A stretch of DNA of 64,000 nt from Sulfurimonas sp. (GTDB lineage Bacteria > Campylobacterota > Campylobacteria > Campylobacterales > Sulfurimonadaceae): positions 1-64,000 of the forward strand of contig NZ_JAQVKA010000001.1 of the NCBI RefSeq assembly GCF_028694895.1. Reading direction: 5' to 3'. The notes under the pieces were generated by a model. It searched no databases, was not told where the DNA came from, and was given only the letters and a program-made list of their open reading frames with translations. This document shows, one piece after another, positions 35,242 to 43,324 of the stretch. A program made the position numbers and the translations under genes. Positions within the stretch are counted from its first letter, which is position 1. Every line of letters starts with the position of its first letter.

Positions 35242-37007
35242 TGGGCGCTGTTTTTGGGATTTTAGGAGAGTATGACGAAAGAGCGGCAAATCATGCGCTC
35301 TATTTACTCTTACATAGAGGAGTAGATTTTAGTAAAACAGTACTGAGAGAAAATCTATTTTTTGCAAATAACACCTTTATATATAAAAATATATTGCTCT
35401 CATTTAATGGTGAAGTTTATAACTTAAATGAGCTAAAAGCCAAACTATCTTGCGAATTTGATTTTAGAACTCAAAGTAATGATGAAGTTATAATCGCTGC
35501 TTACTTAAAGTGGGGAGAAAGTTTTGTATCTCACTTAAGTGGAGCATTTGTAATAGCTATTTTAGATGATGCTACACTCTATCTTTTTCGTGATAGACTT
35601 GGTGAAAAACCGCTCTATTATCTACATAATAATGCCTTTATCTTTGCCTCTGAGATAAAAGCCCTTGTACCTTTTTTGCAAAAAATAGAGATGGATGAGG
35701 ATGCACTTCTTAGTTATCTCTCATACTTAGCACCAACTCCACCCTTTACCTTTTTTAAAAATATCAAAAAATTAGCTGCTGGAGAGTATCTTGTTTTTAA
35801 AGATGGTAAAGTTAAAGTAGAGAGATATTTTGACCTACTCGACTCTGCTGTATCTCTTATAAAAGATAGAGATGAAGCCATCTTTTTAATCCAAAACAGA
35901 CTTGAAGAGGCAATAAATATAAGAGTTAGTAGCGATACTCCTATGGCATCTCTTCTTTCTGGCGGAATTGATAGTGCTGCCATTAGCGCTTATACAAAGA
36001 AGAGTGCTTTAGACATCCAAACGTACACGCTTGGATACAAAGAGTTTGCAAAGTATGATGAAAGAGCAAATGCCGCAGAGAGTGCCTTGCTTCTTGGAGT
36101 AAAAAACAGAGCTATTGAGATTTCTCAAAAAGAGTTTATAGAGTCATGTGATAGTGTTTTGGACACTCTTGATGAGCCTATAAATGATCCAGCAAGCATA
36201 CCTTTATCTCTACTTTTTGGGCATATTAAGCAAGATGGTTACAAGGTGGTTCTAAGTGGTGAAGGGAGTGATGAGTTATTTTTAGGGTATAGACAATATT
36301 TTGAGTTTTTAGATATTCAAAATCTTACAAACATTAAAAACAAGAACTGGTTAAGCGGTTATTTTCATTCAAACTTCTCAATGAACAGAGAGTGGGAACG
36401 CTATAAAAGAGTCTTTGATGGCTCACTTTTATTTCGTACAAGTGGAGAAAACTTTACAGACTTGCAAAAAAATGTAACTATGAAAAGAAACGTAAGAGAT
36501 AACGAATCACTAAAGTATATACAACATTATAGAGATATATTTGAAGCTTCATCCCACTCTGATGAGAGTATCTGGTACAGCTATATAGATATGCATATTT
36601 TTTTAGGCGAGCACTCACTTAGCAAATTAGACCGCTTAAGTATGGCACACAGCATTGAGACAAGAGCACCTTTTTTAGACCATAGACTTGCCTCTTTGGT
36701 ATTTAGCATAGATCCAAAACTTCGTTACGAAGATGGTGTAACAAAGTCTCTTTTAAAGTCCGCTCTAAAACCTATGATTGATGAGAAAATTCTTGGGCGA
36801 AGAAAAAAAGGATTTTCAAATCCATTTATGGAGTATCTCATAGAGAGTAAAAAAATATCGCTCATAAAAGAGGTAAATGATAAAACTGGGATTTTTAAAA
36901 AAGATATTTTGAACGAGCATATCAAACAAGCTGCGAGTGGTGGCTTTAAACAGCACATATGGGGACTTTATGTACTGAGCGTTTGGTTAAAGAAGTATCT
37001 GTTATGA
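35241..37007 (+). CDS. asnB: Asparagine synthetase B-like protein lacking the glutaminase nucleophile
   Basis: Two-domain AsnB architecture of 588 residues. The C-terminal synthetase domain is well kept: SLLSGGIDSAAISAY (ATP pyrophosphatase loop), LSGEGSDELFLGY, SMAHSIETRAPFLDHRLA. The N-terminal domain starts MGAVFGILGE where family members have MCGI(F)GI: Cys2 is replaced by Gly. The usual HRRLSIvD segment is also missing, although NGEVYN and RDRLGEKPLYY remain. Glutamine hydrolysis should therefore fail; ammonia-dependent synthesis or another amidation is possible. It overlaps the carbonic anhydrase 3' end by six bases. Confidence 0.88.
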   Translation: MGAVFGILGEYDERAANHALYLLLHRGVDFSKTVLRENLFFANNTFIYKNILLSFNGEVYNLNELKAKLSCEFDFRTQSNDEVIIAAYLKWGESFVSHLSGAFVIAILDDATLYLFRDRLGEKPLYYLHNNAFIFASEIKALVPFLQKIEMDEDALLSYLSYLAPTPPFTFFKNIKKLAAGEYLVFKDGKVKVERYFDLLDSAVSLIKDRDEAIFLIQNRLEEAINIRVSSDTPMASLLSGGIDSAAISAYTKKSALDIQTYTLGYKEFAKYDERANAAESALLLGVKNRAIEISQKEFIESCDSVLDTLDEPINDPASIPLSLLFGHIKQDGYKVVLSGEGSDELFLGYRQYFEFLDIQNLTNIKNKNWLSGYFHSNFSMNREWERYKRVFDGSLLFRTSGENFTDLQKNVTMKRNVRDNESLKYIQHYRDIFEASSHSDESIWYSYIDMHIFLGEHSLSKLDRLSMAHSIETRAPFLDHRLASLVFSIDPKLRYEDGVTKSLLKSALKPMIDEKILGRRKKGFSNPFMEYLIESKKISLIKEVNDKTGIFKKDILNEHIKQAASGGFKQHIWGLYVLSVWLKKYLL

Positions 37008-37667
37008 CTCCTCTTCTTCAACATTAATAGAACTTAGATGTACAAACTGTGAGATTTCTGGATCATAGTACTCTATCTCTCCACACTCTATATTGTAAAC
37101 CCATCCATGTATAGTGATTTCTCCACTATCGACTCTTTTTTTAACAGATGGATACGTAAAAAGATTTTCCAATTGCGATACAACTGAGAGTTTCTCTGTT
37201 AGGCGGTAAAGAGTCTCTTTATCTGCATTTAATCCAAGTGCTAAAATAGCTTGAACTTTTGCACTCTCTCCTAGTGTTAACCATGTTTTTGAATGAACTA
37301 ACTCAGGGTTATTTGCACAACTTTTCTTATGGATTGCTTCTATTGCTCCACAATTTGTATGTCCGCATACAATAATACTCTCAACCTTTAAAATGGTTAC
37401 CGCATACTCTATTGCTGAAGCTGTTGAGTGAAAATCTTCATCTGGTTTATAAGGAGCTACAAAATTACCAACATTTCTAATAACAAAAAGATCCCCTGGG
37501 GCACTTTGCGTTATAAGGTTTGGCAGAACTCTTGAGTCAGAACAGCCTATATATAGAGCTTTTGGTGTTTGGCCTTTTTGAGCTAACTGTAAAAACTCTT
37601 TTTCGTAGGCTTTGAAAAAACTATCTTGGAAAAGCTTATTGCCTAAAATCATATTGTTATTAACCAT
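37002..37667 (-). CDS. Beta-class carbonic anhydrase
   Basis: Interconverts CO2 and bicarbonate, useful to an autotroph or capnophile. Zinc ligands are C42 in GCSDSR, then H103 and C106 in CGHTNCGA; D44 and R46 form the catalytic dyad. The 221 residues match the plant/bacterial type. No signal peptide, so cytoplasmic. Confidence 0.95.
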   Translation of the reverse strand: MVNNNMILGNKLFQDSFFKAYEKEFLQLAQKGQTPKALYIGCSDSRVLPNLITQSAPGDLFVIRNVGNFVAPYKPDEDFHSTASAIEYAVTILKVESIIVCGHTNCGAIEAIHKKSCANNPELVHSKTWLTLGESAKVQAILALGLNADKETLYRLTEKLSVVSQLENLFTYPSVKKRVDSGEITIHGWVYNIECGEIEYYDPEISQFVHLSSINVEEEES

Positions 37668-37703
37668 ACAAAACCTCCATAAAATTTGTGAAAAAAATTA
37701 TAT

Positions 37704-38588
37704 CTAAATAATTTTCCTCGCTGTTAAACAGAGATAATCTTTTCCGGTAATAATTACTCTATATTTTTTTTGCTGGAGGTATTTTTTACAAAAATGTATA
37801 TCTTTTAAAACTAAGCTCATTTCACTAAAGGCGTAGTTTGGGGCTTTTGCACCATAAATCATCTCGCCATCAATCCATCTACAATTTGGAAAGCCTAAAA
37901 TCATAGCTCCATCCTTTTGCAGATAATTTTGATAAATGCTCATAAATACAGCGTTAAACTCTATGTTTGAGCTCTGCAAAGTCCCTATGGAGATGATAAT
38001 ATCAAATTCACCTAAATCAAGTTCCCCAAGAGAGTTTATATCATGAGAGAAAAATCTTACATTCTCATCCTCTAAAAAATCCTTCTTTGCATACTCTATC
38101 GCAGAAGTTGAGTAGTCAATCCCTATAAACTCTATCTTGCTAAAGAGCTCATAAGGCAGCATCTCTTTTATAACTCTAAACTCATCACCTCGGTTTACGC
38201 CAAGATTTAAAACTCTCTTTTTTGAGCCTATATTTATAAACTCCAGAGCCTTTTGATAGTGATACAAAAAGCTAAACTCTTCTGTTTTATCAAGCTTAAA
38301 AAACTCACTATCTACACCATACTTCTCAGAGCCACCACCACTCTCGTGAAATGAGTTCTGTGCATTTAACTTTTGAAATCTTAAAATAGTAGTAATTTCA
38401 TCTCTCTTTATAGGCGCTAAGAGTTTCATAAAAAAGAGTTGAGCTAAATCTACAAAACCCCTATATCCAAACCTCTCTACATCAGAGTCAAGAAACTCAA
38501 TCTCGGCAATCTCGCCATCTTTTATATCCATGCTCTTGAAGCACTTAAGTACTTCTGAGGCATTTTTGTCTCTTAAATCAAACCTCAT
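37704..38588 (-). CDS. SAM-dependent methyltransferase domain protein
   Basis: 294 residues. A methyltransferase core begins near RVLNLGVNRGDEFRVIKEM (motif I, a degenerate version of the G-rich loop), then FIGIDYSTSAIEYAKK and FDIIISIGTLQSS. The N-terminal 110 residues are not recognised. Its stop-to-start contact with the CopD-like gene (one base apart) suggests co-transcription. Substrate unknown. Confidence 0.7.
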   Translation of the reverse strand: MRFDLRDKNASEVLKCFKSMDIKDGEIAEIEFLDSDVERFGYRGFVDLAQLFFMKLLAPIKRDEITTILRFQKLNAQNSFHESGGGSEKYGVDSEFFKLDKTEEFSFLYHYQKALEFINIGSKKRVLNLGVNRGDEFRVIKEMLPYELFSKIEFIGIDYSTSAIEYAKKDFLEDENVRFFSHDINSLGELDLGEFDIIISIGTLQSSNIEFNAVFMSIYQNYLQKDGAMILGFPNCRWIDGEMIYGAKAPNYAFSEMSLVLKDIHFCKKYLQQKKYRVIITGKDYLCLTARKII

Positions 38589-39044
38589 CTACGAGAGGAT
38601 ATGTCTTAACTGCATTGCGTACCATAGAACTATAAGATTTAAAAAGAATATCATCATAGAGCTTCCACGTGATACTATTTTTTGAATAGTTGTACGCTCA
38701 TTTTTATGTGTTCTTAGTGCTATTCGCATGTGAATGATTGTCAAAAATGTAATCGTTGCTACATAAAAAAGTTTATGACTCATCATATAGCCTAGTTTTG
38801 ACTCATTTACATCAAGCGTTAGAACTGAAATAAGGTTAAAGTTGAAAAACAAAAATGTACCAGTACTTATAAGAACTATGAGCCAAAAGCTCTCAAAATA
38901 GCCATACAATGGGCCTAAATACTCATAAGTTTGTGCCTGTTTTTCTTTACCTTTTAAAAAGATACCAAGTAAGAAAAGTAAAAGTGCTCCACCTATCCAC
39001 GCAGTTGCCGCTAAAATATGAAAATATAAAATAATATCTACCAT
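38589..39044 (-). CDS. CopD-like four-helix membrane protein
   Basis: 151 residues with four hydrophobic segments. The start ILYFHILAATAWIGGALLLF is typical of CopD/DUF2269-type proteins, in which paired histidines in helices may bind haem or copper; HKLFYVATITFLTIIHMRIALRTHK continues that pattern. No copper genes flank it, so function remains open. Confidence 0.65.
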   Translation of the reverse strand: MVDIILYFHILAATAWIGGALLLFLLGIFLKGKEKQAQTYEYLGPLYGYFESFWLIVLISTGTFLFFNFNLISVLTLDVNESKLGYMMSHKLFYVATITFLTIIHMRIALRTHKNERTTIQKIVSRGSSMMIFFLNLIVLWYAMQLRHILS

Positions 39045-39131
39045 AACTCTCTCTTTGAAAAAAAATTATTTGATTATAGTGTAAAATAGCATCAAATTTA
39101 TTGTAAAACTACAAGAAAAAAAGAGGTCAAA

Positions 39132-39485
39132 ATGCAAGAAATAACTATTTGGCATAATCCAAAATGTTCAAAATCTCGTGAAGCTATGAGCATTTTAGAG
39201 CAAAACAGTTGCGAAGTAGAGGTTGTTAAATACCTTGATGTTGCTCCAAGCAAAGATGAAATCATAACAGCACTCACAATGCTTGGGATGAATCCTAAAG
39301 AGCTTATGAGAACAAAAGAAGATATATATAAAGAGCTAAATTTAAAAGAAGAGTATGACTATGATAAGCTCGTAGATGCCATGGTTGCAAACCCAAAGCT
39401 TATTGAGAGACCTATTATTTTTAAAGGTAACCGTGCAATCATAGGTCGCCCAACTGAGATAATTGAAGCTTTTTTAAAGAGTTAA
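39132..39485 (+). CDS. arsC: ArsC/Spx-family reductase, arsenate reductase-like
   Basis: 117 residues of the ArsC thioredoxin-like family. The nucleophilic cysteine is in HNPKCSKSREAM (C12), and RPIIFKGNRAIIGRP supplies the conserved arginines of glutaredoxin-linked ArsC, so arsenate reductase is plausible. No ars operon genes are adjacent, leaving the YfgD/ArsC subfamily choice open. Its stop overlaps the convergent NifU-like gene. Confidence 0.85.
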   Translation: MQEITIWHNPKCSKSREAMSILEQNSCEVEVVKYLDVAPSKDEIITALTMLGMNPKELMRTKEDIYKELNLKEEYDYDKLVDAMVANPKLIERPIIFKGNRAIIGRPTEIIEAFLKS

Positions 39486-40024
39486 TCCTCTTGTGAAGCT
39501 TTTGTTACAAAGTGGCACTCAGTAGTTGAGTATGGGCAAGTTTTTACTATACTCATCTCATACTGCTCCTCTTCTATACCGCCCTCACTGCGCTCATAGT
39601 GACGCATTGCCGCATTAAAAGCTGTGAGGACCATATTTGCACTATCTTGGTGCTCTGTTGAGATATGCTCAACTTGCTCACCCTCAGGCTTACTCAAGTC
39701 AACCTTTGGAGCGGGAATAGCTGCGTAACTCTCTTGAAGGTCTTTGTTTAATTCCTCAGCTATCTCTTGCGCACTCTCAACGCTCTCACCCTTAATCATA
39801 CCAGTAAAAATCGAACCCAGAGTGGTTGTATCTTGTGTGCCATTTGTTCCAAACATAACATCCAAGATATTTTTATCATCTCTTTTTATATACATTATCA
39901 CATAGCTTTTTGTTGAGTGGTCTATCCCTACTCCAACACATGAAGCGTCTTCTAATTTACCATAATTTTCAGGCTGCATAAGATGCTTACCGATTTCTGC
40001 TTGTAACTCTTTATCTTCAATCAT
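39482..40024 (-). CDS. NifU/IscU-like scaffold-fold protein lacking canonical cysteines
   Basis: The first 110 residues follow the IscU/NifU-N layout: MQPENYGKLEDASCVGVG at the start, then YVIMYIKRDDKNILDVMFGTNG and IFTGMIKGESVESAQEIAEEL. However the cluster-ligand positions (normally ACGD, FGCG and a late Cys) read HSTK, FGTN and no cysteine. Other cysteines appear only at the C-terminus (CPYSTTEC). It may not assemble clusters in the usual way. It overlaps the dCMP deaminase gene by eight bases. Confidence 0.65.
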   Translation of the reverse strand: MIEDKELQAEIGKHLMQPENYGKLEDASCVGVGIDHSTKSYVIMYIKRDDKNILDVMFGTNGTQDTTTLGSIFTGMIKGESVESAQEIAEELNKDLQESYAAIPAPKVDLSKPEGEQVEHISTEHQDSANMVLTAFNAAMRHYERSEGGIEEEQYEMSIVKTCPYSTTECHFVTKASQED

Positions 40025-40463
40025 TCTCTACTCCGAGCTTTTGTATAACTACATTGTTATCTTTTATAAATTTTGAGATTACCTCTGAGTGTGTATGCTC
40101 ATAAGACTTTAGATATACAATCTTCTTTACTCCGCTTGCTATTATGTTTTTACTACACTCGCTACATGGCTCAAGAGTTACATAGATAGTTGCACCTTCT
40201 ATACTTATACCTTTTCTCGCCGCCCAGATTATTGCATTCATCTCTGCATGTATTTCGTATGTTTTTGACCACTCATGGTGCTCATGAGTATAGTTATCTT
40301 GCCAATGCTCACAGCAGTTTATATATCCAGCAGGTGTACCGTTATAGCCAGTGCTTAGGATTCTTCCATCTTTTACAATTACAGCGCCAACTTGCTTTGA
40401 GACACATTTTGAAGCTTTTGCTATCTCTTTGGCTATGTTTATAAAATTTTCATCGCTTAGCAT
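40017..40463 (-). CDS. Deoxycytidylate (dCMP) deaminase
   Basis: Converts dCMP to dUMP for thymidylate synthesis. Zinc site: H72 and catalytic E74 in HAEMNAI, C100/C103 in EPCSEC. STGYNGTPAGYINCCEH is typical of ComEB/dCMP deaminases. 148 residues. It abuts the SurA-like gene. Confidence 0.9.
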   Translation of the reverse strand: MLSDENFINIAKEIAKASKCVSKQVGAVIVKDGRILSTGYNGTPAGYINCCEHWQDNYTHEHHEWSKTYEIHAEMNAIIWAARKGISIEGATIYVTLEPCSECSKNIIASGVKKIVYLKSYEHTHSEVISKFIKDNNVVIQKLGVEND

Positions 40464-41300
40464 CTACTTCACTTCTCGTACAATTTGAATATCTGCGTTT
40501 CCTCTTAATCTTGCAAAGTAGTCACTTAAAACTTGCTCTCTTTTTTGACCCATAAGAGTGTTACTTAGTTGGTTTTTTACATCCTCATAGCTACCAATAT
40601 GCGATTTTTTAGCCTCTTGGAGGTAAAAGCTCACATGCCCACCTTGTTGGTCCATAACTACAGGTGTAAAATTTTTATCTTCTGTTTTCTCAAGTAGCTT
40701 TGCAAGTTCTGGAGATATTTTATCATATGGAAGTTCTCTCTCTTCTACCTTTACCTCATCAGAGATAAACATAGGAGTTGTTATCTTCTTTCTAAGTGCC
40801 TCTTCATTTGGTGAAGAGTAAATGATAACTTTAAAAGATTTTGGACGTGAAAACTCATCTTTGTGAAGCTCATAATACTCCTTCATCTCTTCTTCATCAG
40901 GCATGCTCATTGAAGAGTATGCGATTGCTGAGTAGAGTTTTTGAGAGAGAAGTTTCTCTCTAGTTTTTTCTTTAAACTCTTCAGAAGTTAGCCCATTTGA
41001 CTCGCGAACTGCATCATAAAATGCATCTATACTCAAGTTGTTTGCAGCTGCAACTTTTTTAATATCATCATAAATTTCACTACTAGTTACTGTTATTTTT
41101 CTCTCTTGTATTTCAGCCGCTTCTAGCTTTTTTCTTATCAAAATATCTGTTGCCATTGTTGCGTTTACTTTTGATAGGTGCATCTCATCTTTAACATCAC
41201 GAATTGTAATAGCTTCGCCTTTTACAACAACGCTAACCCCATTAATCATCTCTGCACTAAGCATCGCGCCTAAGAGAAGCGCTAATATTATTTTATACAT
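40464..41300 (-). CDS. SurA/PEB4-like periplasmic peptidyl-prolyl isomerase
   Basis: A 278-residue exported protein with signal peptide (MYKIILALLLGAMLSA). The SurA_N-like chaperone segment spans about residues 20-140 (ILIRKKLEAAEIQERKI..., GLTSEEFKEKTREKLLSQKLY). A parvulin-like part follows, with FSRPKSFKVIIYSS. It resembles Campylobacter PEB4/Cbf2 and Helicobacter HP0175, which help outer membrane protein folding. Confidence 0.85.
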   Translation of the reverse strand: MYKIILALLLGAMLSAEMINGVSVVVKGEAITIRDVKDEMHLSKVNATMATDILIRKKLEAAEIQERKITVTSSEIYDDIKKVAAANNLSIDAFYDAVRESNGLTSEEFKEKTREKLLSQKLYSAIAYSSMSMPDEEEMKEYYELHKDEFSRPKSFKVIIYSSPNEEALRKKITTPMFISDEVKVEERELPYDKISPELAKLLEKTEDKNFTPVVMDQQGGHVSFYLQEAKKSHIGSYEDVKNQLSNTLMGQKREQVLSDYFARLRGNADIQIVREVK

Positions 41301-41392
41301 TCAAAATCCTCTAAAATTTAAGATAAGTATTTTACCCGCTTTTAACAAATGATACCCTAAAATTCGACAACTATTTTACAAAGGCTTTTTTT

Positions 41393-42781
41393 ATGATTGT
41401 CACTCGTTTTGCTCCAAGTCCTACGGGATATTTACATATAGGCGGTTTAAGAACGGCGCTTTTTTCATATCTTTGGGCTAGAAAAAACGGTGGCAAATTT
41501 CTTCTTCGCATAGAAGATACAGATAAGGCAAGAAACTCTCAAGAAGCCGCAGAGGCTATTGTAAAAGCTTTTCATTGGCTGGGTTTAGAGCATGATGGCG
41601 AAATCACTTATCAGTCACAAAGAGATGATATCTATGCAGTCTATGTAAAACAACTTCTTGATGAGGGCAAAGCGTATAGATGCTACATGTCAAGAGAGGA
41701 GTTAGATGCTCTTAGAGAGACTCAGATGGCAAACAAAGAGCGAACAAAGTACGATGGCAAATATCGTGATTTTGAAGGCACGCCACCTGAGGGCGTAGAG
41801 AGTGTTATCCGCATAAAAGCTCCACTAAGTGGTGAGATTATTGTAAGAGATGGCGTAAAAGGTGATGTTGTCTTTAGAGCTGAAGATATCTTAGATGATT
41901 TTGTAATCGCTAGAGCTGATGGCTCGCCTACATATAACTTTGTTGTGGCGATTGATGATCATCTTATGGGGGTAAATGAGGTAATCCGTGGGGATGACCA
42001 CCTCTCAAACACGCCAAAGCAGATAATTATTTATGAAGCGCTCGGATTTGATGTTCCAAAGTTCTATCATGTTCCTATGATTCATAATTCAGAGGGCAAA
42101 AAACTCTCTAAGCGAGATGGCGCGACTGATGTTATGGCGTATAAAGAGATGGGCTACACTCCAGCTGCACTACTAAACTTTTTAGTTCGTTTGGGATGGA
42201 GTAATGGAGATCAAGAGATATTTTCAATGGATGAGATGAAAGAGCTTTTTAACCCAAAAAATATAAATCGCTCAGCATCTATCTACAACACTGAAAAGCT
42301 TGATTGGCTAAACTCACACTACATCAAAAACACTCCAAATCAAGAGTTGGCAAAGATGTTAGAAGCGTATGATATAACTATAGCTTCTCATGATAAAAAA
42401 GAGATTTTGCTTGACGCTGTAAAAGAGAGAGCAAAGACTCTTAAAGAGATGGCACTTCTTGTAAGCGAGATGATTAATCCTCCAGCATCTTATGATGAAA
42501 AAGCACTTGAGAAGGCATTTAAAGGCGAAGCTGTTGAAGTTTTAAACAACTTTGTAGCAAAACTCTCTTCATCAAAAGAGCTCCATCTTCCAAGTGAGTA
42601 TCATCATGTTATGCAAGAAGTAGTTGATGAAATGGGTGTTGGATTTGGAAAAATTGGACAGCCACTAAGAGTTGCTCTGCTTGGAAAGATGAGCGGTCCA
42701 GGGCTTGATAGCGTTATGGCGGTTATCGGAGTTGATGAGACTATCAAGCGAGTAAAGAGCACTTTAGCCCTTATAAAATGA
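41393..42781 (+). CDS. gltX: Glutamyl-tRNA synthetase
   Basis: Charges tRNA with glutamate. Class I signature FAPSPTGYLHIGGLRTALFSYL and KLSKRDGATDV (KMSKS equivalent) are present. 462 residues. Campylobacterota usually carry two GltX enzymes, one of them acting on tRNA-Gln; which one this is cannot be told here. It overlaps the next gene by four bases. Confidence 0.95.
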   Translation: MIVTRFAPSPTGYLHIGGLRTALFSYLWARKNGGKFLLRIEDTDKARNSQEAAEAIVKAFHWLGLEHDGEITYQSQRDDIYAVYVKQLLDEGKAYRCYMSREELDALRETQMANKERTKYDGKYRDFEGTPPEGVESVIRIKAPLSGEIIVRDGVKGDVVFRAEDILDDFVIARADGSPTYNFVVAIDDHLMGVNEVIRGDDHLSNTPKQIIIYEALGFDVPKFYHVPMIHNSEGKKLSKRDGATDVMAYKEMGYTPAALLNFLVRLGWSNGDQEIFSMDEMKELFNPKNINRSASIYNTEKLDWLNSHYIKNTPNQELAKMLEAYDITIASHDKKEILLDAVKERAKTLKEMALLVSEMINPPASYDEKALEKAFKGEAVEVLNNFVAKLSSSKELHLPSEYHHVMQEVVDEMGVGFGKIGQPLRVALLGKMSGPGLDSVMAVIGVDETIKRVKSTLALIK

Positions 42782-43308
42782 GAAGAGTTCTAATACTACA
42801 TGGCTGGGGTGGAAGCGATTTTCCACACTGGCAGAGTTGGATTGCTAGCGAGATAGCAAAAGATTATGGATGTGTTAGTTTTTTAAAGTTTAGCGATACT
42901 CAGCATCCAAAAAAAGATGTTTGGTTAAAAGAGTTAGAACTTGAGATGGATAGATTTCGCCCAGATGTAGTTCTTTGCCACTCTATAGCAAATATACTCT
43001 GGTTTCATCTTTGTAACAAAGTAGAACTATTAGGGATAGAGAAACTTTTTTTAGTAGCTCCTCCGAGTCTTAAATGCGACATTGAAGAGTTGCAGAGCTT
43101 TTTTCCATGTTTGATTCCAAAAAGTCTTTATGCAAAAAAAACTCTACTCATTAGCTCAAACAATGATCCATACATCTCACAAGATGAGGCAAAAAAGCTC
43201 CAAAATGCGCTTGGCATAGATATGAAAGAGTTACGAGGCGCTGGGCACATTAACGCTGATGGCGGTTATGGTGAGTGGCCATGGCTATTACAAGAGATAA
43301 AAAAATAA
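42778..43308 (+). CDS. RBBP9/YdeN-family alpha/beta hydrolase
   Basis: 176 residues with ILHGWGGSDFPHWQSWI at the start (oxyanion loop) and a nucleophile-elbow region VLCHSIANILWFH, where serine sits in CHSIA, plus the late GAGHINADGGYGEWP carrying the catalytic histidine. The small-hydrolase family has unknown substrates. Coupled to gltX by ATGA. Confidence 0.83.
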   Translation: MRRVLILHGWGGSDFPHWQSWIASEIAKDYGCVSFLKFSDTQHPKKDVWLKELELEMDRFRPDVVLCHSIANILWFHLCNKVELLGIEKLFLVAPPSLKCDIEELQSFFPCLIPKSLYAKKTLLISSNNDPYISQDEAKKLQNALGIDMKELRGAGHINADGGYGEWPWLLQEIKK

Positions 43309-43324
43309 AACAAAAAAGAAGAAA

